DNA of 64,000 bases from Daphnia carinata. Lineage: Eukaryota; Arthropoda; Branchiopoda; Diplostraca; Daphniidae. Below, piece after piece: positions 9,012 through 22,600 of this stretch. The DNA lies in contig NC_081337.1 in assembly GCF_022539665.2 (NCBI RefSeq), positions 6,486,679 through 6,550,678 of the forward strand. The letters are read 5' to 3'. The stretch's first letter is position 1. Each line of letters starts with the position of its first letter. The notes under the pieces were generated by a model, which had not been told where the DNA came from, searched no databases, and worked only from the letters and a program-made list of their open reading frames with translations. A program made the translations under genes and the position numbers.

Positions 9012-12000
9012 GCGTGAAACCGCGCCCAGGTTTATTGCGCTATCAGGCGTAATCAACTTTCATTTTGCGTCGACCATCGCGGCCAGACAAAATATGATCC
9101 AATCAAGCTTGCCACTACGCTCTTCTTCCCAGCAGTAATTTTGCGTCCTTAATTGCGTTCTTTATTCTGGCTTTTTAATAAATTGTCTACATTATTATAT
9201 TTTCTAAATATGAATGCAAAAAACAAAATTGTAATGCAAAAAGCGGGAAATTCCGATCTTGCTTCGTGACACCGGCTGGACAAACCGCATTTTCAGTACA
9301 AATCTATTTATAAATACACTGTTCTACGATTTATTGTGAACCTGTTTGACGATCGATGGAAACTTGTTTGGAAGACTAGCATCTGTTCGACAGTTGTTAC
9401 GTACGTTCGGTAAACTTTACCGTTCATTTGAGTGGCATGGACCCACCGATATCTACGTCATGTTTTCGTTTGTCATGTTCTTCTTCAGCGTTTTGCTTGT
9501 CGATTAAGCATCATGTTCAATGAGCTGCAAAGTTCCAAAGTAGTACTACAGAAGTTGGCGATATCCAGTTGTTCATAGGCTCAAACGACAACATCAGCAA
9601 CTCATGTTCAAGGAACCATCAGCTCTTTTAGAAACGAAAGAAAAAAAAAACACCGAAAATTCATGCGTTGTCGAAAGAAAGAACCTGGCAACCGCAGACA
9701 CTCGTATGGCCACTGTGCCATCAGGTACTATATACGTTGACGTCAGAAAATCAATGACGCTACAGGCAAAGGTAGAAAGAAGTATAAAGAGAGAGATAAA
9801 AAAAAAGGGGGGGGGGAGAGCTCAAGTTACAGTAAAAAAGAAGGCACGCTAATCGAAGTCGGCACCAAGTTCGCTTAGTCTGTGCTATATTGTGTTCGTC
9901 GTTCGAGAAAGCCTTGAGGTACTTCAAATGGATGTGGGAGTTATGCAGCAGAAGGCTCTGGTGCTCTATAAGTTTATTTTGTTTGTATGCTCGTGCTTTA
10001 AATGGCGTCGAAGATTTACTCTGCAGCATTAGAATGGAGAGCATTTGGAAGAGTGTTGAGAAAGCTTAGACTTTGGAACCTGCATCGATTTATCCTCTTC
10101 AGTTGATTAGCCATTAGCTGCTACAGTGTGCTCAAAAATCGGGGCCAATCAAAGGGTATACAGAAACGAATTTTACGAAAGGCGGCAGTTTATCTATTTT
10201 CTCTTTTTAAAAATCCCTTTCGCGACTACTAGACAACATCCAGTATGATATATTAAGAGGGAAAATGCATACATCTCGACGTGTTGGCTTAGTTTTCCTA
10301 GTCTTTGCGAATACGCATTCATCGTTCTTATTTATTCAGAGATGTTGTGAATTTTTATGTACACATAGTCGGATATAGAGGCTGTGTTGTCAAGGCAACG
10401 ACGAGTTTTCTTGTTTTATTATTACCGTGTTGCTTGGGGACTGTTCAGTCCACTGCCTCCCTTCTTTGTTGGAAGAAAAGGTGGGGGCGAGTGCATCATC
10501 TAGTAGGCTACACAACAGAACATGAAGAGGAAATTGATTCGTCGGTTCGTCCATGAGGCAGTCTTGACGGATGATGTCTCTATACTATCACCCTTCTTTT
10601 TCTTATATCTTTAGATGCATATTTATTTATAGCTTATCTGACTCGATGTGTTTTGTTTGGCTATCGATGCACATTTGTCCTTTTGACAGATGTGTCTACC
10701 ATAAAGGAACCATTTAATCTCGCAAAAGGTTTCGTTTATTTCTCTGATTCGCTTCCGTCAAATCTTATGCCGCCCTATCCTTATGCTGAAAAGCTGTCAA
10801 CTGCTTGGCTTCTCGAGTAGTATTAATACATGCACGTCATATGAAAAGCTGAAGATAAAGCTGATCTCTGAAGCGCATCCAAAGCAAGCGACACGTGTGG
10901 CAGCTTGAGTCTTGTGGGAAAGACTCGGTTGGGGTAGATTTATCAAGGCTGGAGATTTATTAGAGAAGGATAAACAACCAGAATCTACGACTCTGGAAAG
11001 GCTAGACGACGTACAGCGCAAACAGCACAGTCTTCGGTCAATAAGTGAATATACGGGCTAAGACGGTGCGTTCGAGTGTTGACTTCCAACAGCGGTCACC
11101 CATCCCTGAAGGAACGTTATATTCCAGCCACGGCAACACAGTTGAAAGTTACAGGAAAAGTTTCGGTATAAAAGGTAGCGGTGGAAAACGACGCTCTTTT
11201 GATCGCCTCTTCACGATCTCCTTTTTTTTTGTCTGATCCTTCAGCATTATTGAATATAGTACTTAGGGCTGTACTGATCTTGTTTAGCCAGTTCCAACAT
11301 TTGATTGCGGGAACTCACCGTATGAGGGTTTAGATGAAAGCATGTTTTCTATTGACCGAGAAACCTGACACGCAAAGTTAAAAAAAAAAAAAGAAAAGAA
11401 GCTTATTATAGGATTTAATTTTGTTCCTTTGTTGGATGTTCAGGAAAGAAAGGAAAGCTAATAGAAGAATGCTCCTATAGCCACTACTTGCTGCGTAAGG
11501 TCAACGCATATAAAGATCAATCCCGACGGGAGGCTGAGAGTCACGACCTCCCGAGAACAGCGAATGGAACGCGTAAACGTGAACAGTGTTATATGGTGTC
11601 TGTTGACTGATGAACAATCAGCTTACATTAATTTTTTCGGCAAACCAATTCTGCCAAGTGGGTAGAGTGAAGGAAAGAGAGTGGGCATATACGGGCTCTT
11701 CAAATGTTCACCATTCATCTCATTTCCTTTCGCCTATCCTCGACTAGTTTCTTATTCCTGTTAAATGGATTGTACCACAAATGCGTTTTGTACAGTTTGC
11801 TCAAGTTGAACGTTTAATCCTTTAAAACCTGAGCATCCTGTAGCCACAAAACTGGAGCCTATTTGAAATTCAATTCATTTCTACTGAACTGAATTTTTCG
11901 TATCCCAAGGCTTTGCAGTTGAAAAGACCTTTTCGATGAACAGCAGCCGAGTAAAAACCGGATTGCATACGTAAGACGTGGATAAAAAAAACAAACAAGT

Positions 12001-13491
12001 TGCTCTGGATCTCTGAAGACCATTATCCAAGTAAACTTTTCCCTTTCCTATCATTATTTAAATGTGAAAGATGGAAAGGCAAGCAGCGCTCCAGGAGCGT
12101 TTCCTTCTTACTCATTACACTTTGTAATGATGTATGGCGTAAGAATCACGGGTGAATAATACGGTAAGAACAGAAAAGGTAGCTACACTCACGCGAAAGA
12201 AAAATAAAGGCAAACAAAATAGTATAATAAAGTGCATATCCATAAGCTGCCTTCTATAAAGAATCTCAAATGCAAAAAGGGCATATAGCACTAGATTTGT
12301 TTTGTTTAATATCTTTTTTTAACGTCGTTCCTCTTGTTGGTGCGAGCAGAAAGAAAAGGATAAAGACCTGAGTTTAAAGAAAATAAATAAAAAACTTAAG
12401 CTGCAAATCTGCCAAGAAAAAACATGGGAAGTTTTTCCCGAGTGCAATATTATGCGATAATCTGCTTCAAAACTACTTTCTTCCAAAATTATTTTTTTAT
12501 GTACTCAAAAAGAAAGAGTCCATCATCTCTAGCCATAGTGATATAGGGGCCTTTAGCATCCTCCCGATTCTCTTCGACCTCCCCATCTTCTACACCATTC
12601 ATCTGATAAATATTGAGATCGTGAAGGCGGGAGAGCGCAGCAAGAGTTAGTATGATGATGGAACCATGCCTCGACGCATCCAAACTTCCCGGAGTCGCTG
12701 TCGAGTTGAGCAATCGATGAGATGGCTTCCGTACTTTTCTTCATTGTTTTTTTTTTGACAATTTCATCATCAACAGACTAGTAAGGTCATATAAGTAGTG
12801 CCACGTGCAGAATAGTTATGCCCTCTTCCCACCGAGGTTATTGACGAAAGCTCAAACTGAGACGAAAACCAACTTTCTCTCTAAACTCCGACTTTTTAAT
12901 TACTAGGCGTAACTCTTCATGATCCGTTGTCAAAGCCCAGTAGGAGTAAGCAAGAAAAATGAGCTGGTTTGTGTATTGGCTAGAATTAAAATTTAAAAGA
13001 AAATGAGACGTCAACCTTCGCTTCTTCTCCTCAGTCTCTTACGTTTTGGGCGTCACAAACGGACAACGCGTAGATTTTGCATGAGCTGTAAATATTTAGA
13101 TCTCGTAGAAAAATTTAATCATGTTCTGCATTTGTCAGACTAAAAAGTGTAACGTCGAATCAGCATAAAGGCAATATCTTGTGCAACATAGATATTTGCT
13201 TTTCTCTTTTGTCTCCTGAAATTGGATTTTCCTGTGGCGAAAACATTCGATGTAACTGCGTGTTTGCTACGCGAGCAAAACCACATAGGCTCCAGGGATC
13301 ACTTTCGAATGAGTTAACTCACTCTCGATTCATTTTCTACGTGTCAAAATTATATACGACCTGCTGTCGATGGTGTACAGGTGTGAGCTTACTGGGTACT
13401 CGAGTACCAACCCATCTGGTCTACGACATGATATTTGTTTGATTTGCTGATTGCTTTTGTGTGTGGCCTGTCCCACGTCCCCATTCGATCT

Positions 13492-13505
13492 GTTACCATG
13501 GTAAT
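13492..13505. promoter_or_regulatory. X-box-like palindrome
   Basis: GTTACCATGGTAAT contains the perfect 12-bp palindrome TTACCATGGTAA and matches the RFX-factor X-box pattern RYYNYYATRRNRAC at all but the last base. RFX sites drive ciliary genes in animals; no ciliary gene is seen nearby, so function is only suggested. Confidence 0.25.
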
Positions 13506-14096
13506 CAGGAAACCCCGTTTGTCGTGATGGATAACACCAATTGAAACACCTCTTTAAAAGGTCCTGTTCTTTGCCTTCCCCTTAGATCCGTACGAAAAGT
13601 ACTCGTCGTTTGAGAAGATTGGGCAGCTGGTCACACGCAAAGAATGATCAATATTTTCGACGTAATCCAAATTCGTCGATTGGTAACAGGAAAGTAGAAA
13701 GGCGGGACTAAGTTATCGTATATCGTTCAGCTAAACGGGGGCGACGGGATAAAACGGAAAGAAAAGGATAGAAACACAACTACGACAATCAACACGCTTT
13801 GGATGTTTCTCCATTGTCTAGAATGGATTGCACTACCTCTATCGCTTTCTCTTGTGCAGACCTGTTGCACTTGATGCTGTTGCGCTACGATTTAGACTCT
13901 CGATTGTTTCCTTTGACGGGCATCAGATCCCCACGAGAGTCATAAACGTCACTGGGAAAAAATATAGGTTGGGTAGTCCGTTTGTCAATATTCATTTAGG
14001 ATAACTGGATCTTTACGCTTGCTGACCTCGACGATCTCAATTGCATGTGTGATTCGTTAGACTGTTTTTACTTCTTTACTGTCAATCCTGACTCCA

Positions 14097-14123
14097 TTTT
14101 TTTTTTTTTTTTTTTTTTTTTTT
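14097..14123. repeat. poly(T) run of 27
   Basis: Uninterrupted T tract. It may mark the tail of an old retroposed insertion on the minus strand, but no element body is recognised beside it. Confidence 0.7.
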
Positions 14124-16705
14124 ACTGGTCTTACTCTATTCAAATAGACCCGCTTTTATCTTGTCTATCCCCACCGTTTGGCAGAGAATCAAACAATGAA
14201 GATAAAAAGGTCGCAAAATCTTAAAAACAAAAATGATTCATGTTCTGTTCTCACCTTGAGGTAGAATCGCTGTGCGAAGAAATGTCCTTATCGGGATCTG
14301 GGTGAAGAAAGCTCTTCGATACGTGTTCTGGTGGATCAATCGCAATTACAGCGGAATGTTTGGCAAAAAGTCTCGGGATGAACAGAATAGATAAGATACT
14401 ATAGAGGATGATCTGGTTTTCCGGAGCAGTGGTAGGGAGCGTGGTGTGGTGACCAAAGAGCTTTCACCTCCAAGTTCGTGTCTTGCGCCAACATGGCTGC
14501 CCTTTTATACTCAACCTCGCAGACACTGGTTCGAACGATTGAAGTACCGAATGGGAGGAAGACGCATGCGTGCGTGTGCTGAATCATTTGTTGATGCTAT
14601 TGCAAGTCGGAAACGATGTTCCTTGACGCCCACGTTTTTCCCTTTCTTGTTCCTCTTGTATTGGAACCTTTCACGAGCAATGTGGATCATTCAATAGCTC
14701 GTTGTTTCCGTCGTCATAAACGTTGCAGGCAGAGAATAGAAGGGCCATAGGTTAACGTAGCGGTACCGTATGACTATGATAGCTGTGGCCATAACTGTGA
14801 TCATTTCCTTGGCTACGTAAAAAAGATGGCCTTCGTCTTATTCCTCGATCTATATCTTCTTCACTAGTAGAAAACCTTCTGTCATTGTGTGTGAGATATG
14901 TACACCTCTGTCAATCACAATGAGCATCATTTTCTTCTTGTTAATCAAATTGGAGAAATGTTTTCGTTGGCACAAGCAACTAGTCGTCCGTTTAATACGA
15001 GCAAGTATTTTGTGAGAATTTTTTTTAATTGCATGATAACGCTTTCGCTCTATTCGCAAAAGAAAAGAGTTTACGGTCTTTTGGTCCGCTTAGCTTTCCG
15101 AATCAGTTTGAAGATTACCGCCTACACCAGTTTCAGGAAGTACGATTGCCAACTGCAACGGGCGGAGTAAACTAAGTGCAATTACTTTTACAGGCCCAGT
15201 TATTAAACGAGAGTATGTGCTCCGAATTGCAAGCGGTGTATATGCGCACGCATACTAATAAGGAGGAAGCAAGAAATGAAAATGCTACGGCTCATTCGTT
15301 ACGTCAGCTTCATCTAGGGTAACGATTCCACGACAGTGAAGAGATGGCAGCGAACGAATAAAAAAAAAAACAAGACGGGGAGGCCAAAAGTCAATAGAAT
15401 TTATCTGGTTGTAATGTACTTCAGAGCGTTGATTTGGAGAAAAATTACCATAAGAAGATGCATTACGTTATGAGTTGTGCACACAACAATGCCTTGTCGC
15501 ACAACCAGCGGACTTTACGATAAAGTCAGGGATGAAAGGAACTGAGCGGTATGAATGCAGGATCGATTTTTGCAACGCGCTTCGTCCATCCGGCAGCGTG
15601 AGTCTACGGAAGCTCAGGGACGATCGATAAGAACTTCACTCTAGAGAATTTCGGTAAATTAATCATTTTCAAGCCCACAGTAGACCAATATTGTCCTATT
15701 TTTAAGGCGATCATACTGAAAAAAGAAACCGACTGATTAATGGAAACCATACTAACAAAACCAAATGACTGGTTTATTAATTGAGGCCTCTTTCACCGCT
15801 TCGCCCGCTTATTTCAGTAAATCTTCTTTTTTTTCCGTTCTTTTTACGCATCAGGCACAGCCGAATCACTATATTGGCTAAAACACAACATTTAAAAAAA
15901 AGTCCTTGGAAGGATTTTCTTTAATTTTTATGCCATTCTTCAGTTCACGATTTCATAATGCTTTTAGTAGCCCGTTTGAATGTTTACCTTTAAATCACTG
16001 CCGTAAGGCAAACAAATTTAGCACAGCTCTTCCTTAAAAATGAATATCTGAATATGAATTATGTTATTACGCACGATAGTTATGTTAAAAAGGATTTAAA
16101 GAAAAAAAATCTTTTGAAGGTCATGAGCTTAACGGTAAGCTTTTACCAAGTAAAATATTTGTAGCAGCCAACACTAATCAGAGCGGGAGCTGGGTCCAGC
16201 GGGTCCTGATGTTATAGCTCCTAGGGACTCGGCTCTTATTGTGGATGGGTAGCTGATATCTTGAGAAGTCTTATCAATAACCTTACATAAATCAGATTGA
16301 ATTTTTGTTTAGGAAAAAAAACTTGCAAATCAGCCATATTTTAAACTAATGGCTACAGTTCCTTCCCGTTACAGCACACAAAATAAGATACAGAAAAGAC
16401 AGGAAAACCGGTTAATTGCCCCACGAGCCAAGAAATGCAAAGATCAACTGCTGCGTGTGAAACCTACGTATGGTTTCAGGTACGTATTTTCGGATTCGGT
16501 ATGACATTGTTAGTTTAAAATTCATTATTCTGGAATACGTAGAAGCAGAATTTTTTTAATACTTGGGAAAAAAGCGTTACGGTTCGGAAATATGGCGATG
16601 GTGTTCCTGTCCTAACTATCGATTAGTATTTTATCAAAAAAAAAACGTAAATAAAGATTCCTCTGCTTCTTGTACATTCGTTCAATCCACGGCAAATATC
16701 TCGAA

Positions 16706-19484
16706 ATGGGTCTTTACGCAATAAGGGCATGTTTGGCAGGCAAATACATGCAAAGGAGCTTGTGCACAACAAGGTAAATACGGGAAAGATCAGCGTTATG
16801 CCCCGTCATTTTTATTAAACATTGCATTCTAGCTGATTCAGTTTGCACTATGAGAGATGGCCAATAGTAACTTATTCAAAATTTTTTTATAGCAATTCAC
16901 TCTCAAGTGCAACCAAAACTGCCCCAAAAGTTACACCTCTATCGAAAATACTAATAGCAAATAGAGGAGAAATTGCTTGCCGGGTGATTAGATCAGCAAA
17001 ACGGCTAGGAATCCAAACTGTGGCTGTGTACAGTGATGCAGATCGCAATGCAATGCACGTGGATATGGTACTGTATATAGCAACACTCTGTTTCTAACAT
17101 TCCTTCATAATTTGTTATTGGAAACATTTTAGGCTGACTCTGCTGTACGACTTGGTCCAGCAGCTTCTGTTGAAAGTTACCTTCGGCAAGACAGAGTTCT
17201 TGAAGCTGCATTCAAAACAGGGGCCCAGGCGATACATCCTGGGTATGGGTTCCTGTCAGAGAATGTGGAGTTTGCTGAGCTGTGTTCTAAGGAAGGCATA
17301 ATATTTATTGGACCTCCTGCATCCGCCATCAGGGATATGGGAATCAAAAGGTGCAGTGAAGAAAAAATTTTATTATTTGTTTTTAGAAGATATCAGTAAA
17401 TATGGTTTCATTTATTTTACAGCACTTCAAAGCACATTATGTCTGCTGCAGGTGTTCCTGTAATCCATGGGTACCATGGAGAGGATCAGAGTTTTGAAAG
17501 ATTGAAACAAGAAGCAGAAAAAATAGGCTTTCCTCTCATGATCAAGGCTGTTCGAGGTGGAGGCGGTAAAGGAATGAGAATTGCATATACGCCTGGTGAA
17601 TTCGACAGTCAGCTCGAATCTGCTAAACGGGAAGCCCAAAAATCTTTTGGAGACCAGGTATAGAAATTCCTTGAGTACTTCGTCTCACCTTGTTCAACAC
17701 ATGTGTTATCTAGATTGGCTGTATTATGTAGAAGAAAAGCCGTCTAAGATATCACAGACATTTTTACAAAGATGGATTTATTTACGTTTCTTTGTGAATA
17801 GGTAATGCTTTTGGAGCGTTACGTTGAAAGGCCTCGACACGTTGAAGTGCAAGTTTTCGGCGATAAATACGACAACTACGTCTACCTATTTGAAAGGGAT
17901 TGCAGTGTACAGCGACGTCATCAGAAAATCATCGAAGAAGCACCCGGACCGGGAATCTCAAGTGAAACGCGCAAGCAACTGGGAGAGGCAGCCGTTCGAG
18001 CCGCCCAAGCCGTTGGGTGAGTGTTCCTAGACTTGTTTTTCTAAGAAATTCTATTCGTACCGGTTTACTTGTATTGTGACTCGAGACGGTGTGTTGTATA
18101 CTCTAGATACGTCGGAGCAGGAACAGTCGAATTTATCATGGACCCACAGCAGAACTTTTTTTTTATGGAAATGAATACGCGGTTACAAGTAGAACATCCT
18201 GTTAGTGAAATGATCACAGGGACGGATCTTGTTGAATGGCAACTAAGAGTAGCTGCCGGTGAACCTCTACCTCTGGACCAATCGCAAATCCATCTCAACG
18301 GTCATGCGTTTGAAGCGCGAATTTACGCCGAAGAACCAAAAAACAATTTCCTTCCAGGAGCCGGACCCTTGCTGCATCTCATTACCCCAAAGCCCAGCTC
18401 GGATGTTCGCGTTGAAACCGGTATTTCCATTTGTTGCAATTACAATCCCATTAGGAGACCGCCAATCCTTAATCGATTGTCGTTTCAAAGGTGTTGCACA
18501 AGGTGATGTCGTTTCGGTTTTTTACGACCCAATGATCGCAAAATTGGTTGTCTGGAGTTCTGATCGTGCGAGTGCCTTACGGAAGCTGCGCTCCTGCTTG
18601 TCGGAATACAACATTGTGGGCTTGAATACCAACGTCGATTTTCTAATGGAACTATCCTCTCATCCAAAATTCATCGAGGGAGATGTTCACACAGATTTCA
18701 TTTCGCAGCATTACAACGATCTGTTTCCCGTGAAACCCATCACAGATAATTTGGTGAGCCAAGCAGTATTGGCTTGCATTCTTAACGAGTTGAAAGTCAG
18801 CTCTAGTCAACAAGGTTCGACAAGAGATCCATATAGTCCTTTCGCCTCATATCCAATGGCAAGGCTAAACCACAGCTGTCATAGGAGCATGAAAATGACA
18901 TGCCAAGGCGTAACTTATGACGTCGTCGTTACTTGTTGCGAAAATGGGAGCTACAAATTAAAAGTGGGAGAATCGGCGGAAATTGCAGCCTCCGCTAGGC
19001 TTTCGGAATCGGATAATGTCACCAGTATTGAGTTGAATGCAAATGGTGAGATCACTAAATCTCGTGTCGTTTTCTTGGATGGAAACGTGCACCTATTCAC
19101 AAAGGTATGTCCACCGTCTATAACTCTCTTCCTGTTTGTAATTCGCACACTAGCTGCAACGCTTAAATCATAAATCTGATCATTTAGGATGGTAGCGTGG
19201 CATTTGCTACTGAAAAGCCTGCCTTTTTGAAAAGCCTTGGACAAGGCACCATCCAGCAAGGAGGTGCTGTTGCGCCTATGCCCGGAATCATTGAAAAGAT
19301 TTTGGTTAAAGATGGAGAAGAAGTTCAGCTCGGACAACCGTTGTTGGTCATGATCGCCATGAAAATGGAGTACGTTATCCGCGCCCCGTCGGCTGGTGTG
19401 ATTGAGAAGGTCAACTACAAGGTTGGCGATTCCGTGGCCAAGAACGCGGCGCTGGTACGATTCGTCTCAACTGACAGGAAATAG
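16706..19484 (+). CDS. MCCC1: methylcrotonoyl-CoA carboxylase alpha (biotin) subunit
   Basis: Eight exons: 16706-16773, 16893-17067, 17133-17350, 17423-17657, 17802-18016, 18107-18420, 18491-19104 and 19188-19484. All introns are GT-AG with matching phases, giving 711 residues (human MCCC1 is about 725). Residues 1-35 form a basic, Ser-rich mitochondrial presequence, supplied by a 22-codon first exon. The biotin carboxylase domain starts [14 protein letters not shown], and the ATP-grasp glycine loop is [11 protein letters not shown]. The carboxylase catalytic region contains [18 protein letters not shown]. The middle segment [10 protein letters not shown] is typical of this family. The C-terminal biotinyl domain has the AMKM motif with the biotin lysine at about residue 672. 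The enzyme carboxylates 3-methylcrotonyl-CoA in leucine breakdown in the mitochondrial matrix together with MCCC2. It is convergent with MINDY gene A: the two stop codons lie about 200 bp apart. Confidence 0.95.
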
Positions 19485-19685
19485 TTTATTATCTACTTGT
19501 CCTTGCCTCTCTCATTGTCAAGTATTGCCAAGTCGTCGTGTATATCAAACAGAAAGCTCTATAAATAGTACAAATAATCTGTCGAATGCAAACTTTTACT
19601 AAGGTACTCTATGCTACAACAATCCACAGCCAAATGGCCCTCTTAACAATCAAGAATTCATCTATAACCGAAGTTCCGCCCAGAT

Positions 19686-22600
19686 TCATACGAATGGTTC
19701 TACGCCGCCCCAGTCGATACGGGCATCTCCCCACCTGAATAGAACACCATCCTTATTTAATGTGATAGCTCAAGGTGATAAGATAAGTCTTGTGAAAATG
19801 CATTACTTGGTTCTGATTAGTTTTTCTAGCGTTGGAACGGGAGCGTCAATAATAGAATCATCTCTGGAGCGATTGTTAATTTTCAAGATCATTGGATTCT
19901 GCTGATGAAATGTCGAGGTGTGGTAATATAATTGGAACCTGAAATAAATTGTAGGTAAGCCTTTTGTTAATTTTTATCTAAGCAAGATGGAAAACATAAT
20001 TGAAGACTGGAACATAACGGAAGACGTTCAGAGTTCAGACCTGTTTTCCGCTTGGTGGTCTCTAAGAATTACTTTATCTTCACCAAACAAAACTCCACTT
20101 TGTTCAGAAGCGATGACGATCCAAATAGGCACTGTTGGTGTTTTGAGTCTTGAACCGACGTTGTAAGTCGACGTTTTCGCTTCATTGCCCATCCAAACAA
20201 GTAAACCAATCGATGAGCGTATCAGCACTCCAGTTTCTTCAGTTGTCTTATCGAGCGATCGAAAGAAAAAGAAGATGAGGTGAACGAAAATGGGGAAACA
20301 AATTGCACCTCAAATTAGCATTGTTGCCTATTGCTTAAACTTACGCAACCTTGCCCGTCCTCTTGATATTGAACTCCGTTGTGCAAGAAGGGACTGGCTC
20401 GTCCCAGAACAAACAAGCTAAAAAACTACAGTTAAAGCGTTTTAAAGTTTATTCAATATCACCTTGTATGTACCTGATTGGGCTAAACGAAATACTTCCG
20501 TTTATGTTCAGCAAACATTTAACAGGTGTCAGGATACCGTCGCCTCCCGTTGGCTTTCCCAAGTCTTCAGTCACTCTGTAATTTTATTGTGCCCATTTAC
20601 AAATTCAGTTTCAATCGATGTTGTTTGGCGACATGCCTTGCTATTCCGACTCTAATTTTACACAATATTTGTGCGCTTGCGAAGAAGATAAACAGTCGAA
20701 TGATGAATGTTCTTGTCAGTGTATCGTGCAAGAAGGGAAAAAGGTCGCCCTTTTCCCAACCCGTTCGATTCGTTTTCCCTCGTTATTGTTAATTCTTCTA
20801 TTGTAATATTTCTTTAGACTTTTCAATCCATTGCAATGCTTATTGTGTGCCCTTCTTTGGACAGTACATTAGTGAAATCCATTTACGACGAAAGTTAAAG
20901 CATTCAAAATTTCATGCAGAATGTTTCGGATTATGGCAAGACTTACTGTTCAACGCCTCTAGTTAAAATGGCACTGTACAAAATCAGCATCAATGCTGGT
21001 CCAGGATCTTCTTGAAACTAAAAAAAAACAAAAATATGCAGGGTCAATATTCATCCAAAACAACGCAAATTAAATTTAGGAATACTGACCACATGAATGT
21101 TACGCCGAACCGTTTGATGTAAATCTTCGATTCTGCTCATGGGACATAGTTGCAACTAACAAGAGAACACGACAGTGTCTATTTTAAACTGCCGACACCG
21201 ACTCTTCGACAGATGACAAGTGAAAAAAAAAAAATACTAATTGTGTTGTTATATTTCATGCCTTTTCAGTGAGTCCATCTTCGTTGAACTGTGGTGATCC
21301 AACGACGTGGACGACGTTGGCTTGTGGCAGACAGAGAATAGCTGATTGACCGTTTCCTGCTTTCCAGATTATATTGGCGATAGCGCAGGCTAGAGCCTCT
21401 TGTTGTATCGTAACAGTGGTTGGCATCAACGGATTGCTAGAGAGTTTGGAATTACGCTTGTTAATGAATAGCTAAAAAATCAGCCCGAATGCTCGTGTTA
21501 TTAACTTAATATTATTATTCTAGACTAAAAATTTCGAACCATTTACCACGTTTTTGGTAATTTGAGGATGGCCGAATCGAAAAGAAGCGTTCGCAGGATT
21601 TGCGCTTGAATGGTCATAACCAGGGCACGCAGCATAGGGGTCGTCGAAGGATTTGTGATCGCAAGAGCGTAGGCTAGAGGATGGCCGTGTTCGCGAAATA
21701 TCAGTCCAGGCCCTAACGAATTGTAAAGGCATTGATGGCAGGAATAGTTCAGGTTTTATTTCGCTTTGAAACACGATGGAAGCCACAACTGAGACACTTT
21801 GTTGCATTAAGTACCTTGGGTGAAGAATTCGCAACGTACTACGGCTGGACATTGTCCTAGGACGAGCTTCCGTAATGCCTGTTTTTTTTATTGTAATTTT
21901 TTTGTGGATATGAAAGAAATATAAGAATATAATCAATAAGCAGTAAGTTTGCGTGTCTGTGTCACGAAACGCCGTTTTCCCACCTCTCTACTGAGAACTT
22001 ATGCTCTCTGGTTTACCATTTATTTACGTTATTTTACAGGGATCCTGCACTACCATCTAGGAACCTTCCAGTAATTAAGGTGCCATCCACTTAGAAAACG
22101 AACTTGAACATTGCTTTTCGAATGTATGCATGTAATCATGTATTTTGGTAGCAATATCAAGGTGTTGAAAGAAAAAAAAAAAAAAAAGGTCGGACTTATT
22201 TTGTTGGGCTTATTTTGTCGGGCTTATTTTCAAAATACTTGAAAAAAAAGTTGTCTTTAAATTCGATTTACCCTAACCAGTTATAACCTAATTTGAACGC
22301 TGATTCCAAATAAACTATTGGTTTCCTTCGAACTATGCAGATTCTTAAATTAAATGGAATCAAAGCGCTTTAAGGGCAACTACGTTGAATTTGAAAAACT
22401 CCTTAACTATAAATCTGAAGTGGGTGGTACCTTAATTACTAGAAAGTGGATCTTCTTTAGATGGCGATGCGGGATCTCTATAAGATTACAGGAATAAAAG
22501 CAAAGTAGAGAGCAGAGATCATCTACGAAAAAGGGTGGCTCAAATGGTGTACTGTTTTTTAAAAATAAATAAAAGTGTATCAAGTTGTGCATGTTTTAAA

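Larger units (their letters stand above)
8007..16705. other. no gene recognised (8.7 kb)
   Basis: No ORF longer than about 120 codons and none with domain-like content. It presumably holds the 5' UTR and promoter of the precursor gene on the minus strand and distal regulatory DNA. Visible short signals are several TATA-like elements (9004, 11170, 11508), a palindromic X-box-like site at 13492 and a 27-base T run at 14097. Genes with very small exons or non-coding RNAs could be missed. Confidence 0.4.

Noticed and set aside
14526-14540. tRNA B-box-like ggttcgaacga
   Set aside because: No matching A box or cloverleaf arms nearby; no tRNA gene could be supported anywhere in the window.
21520-21936. 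138-codon minus-strand ORF
   Set aside because: Overlaps real exons of MINDY gene A in the wrong frame; the correct frame gives the conserved family sequence with a spliced intron.
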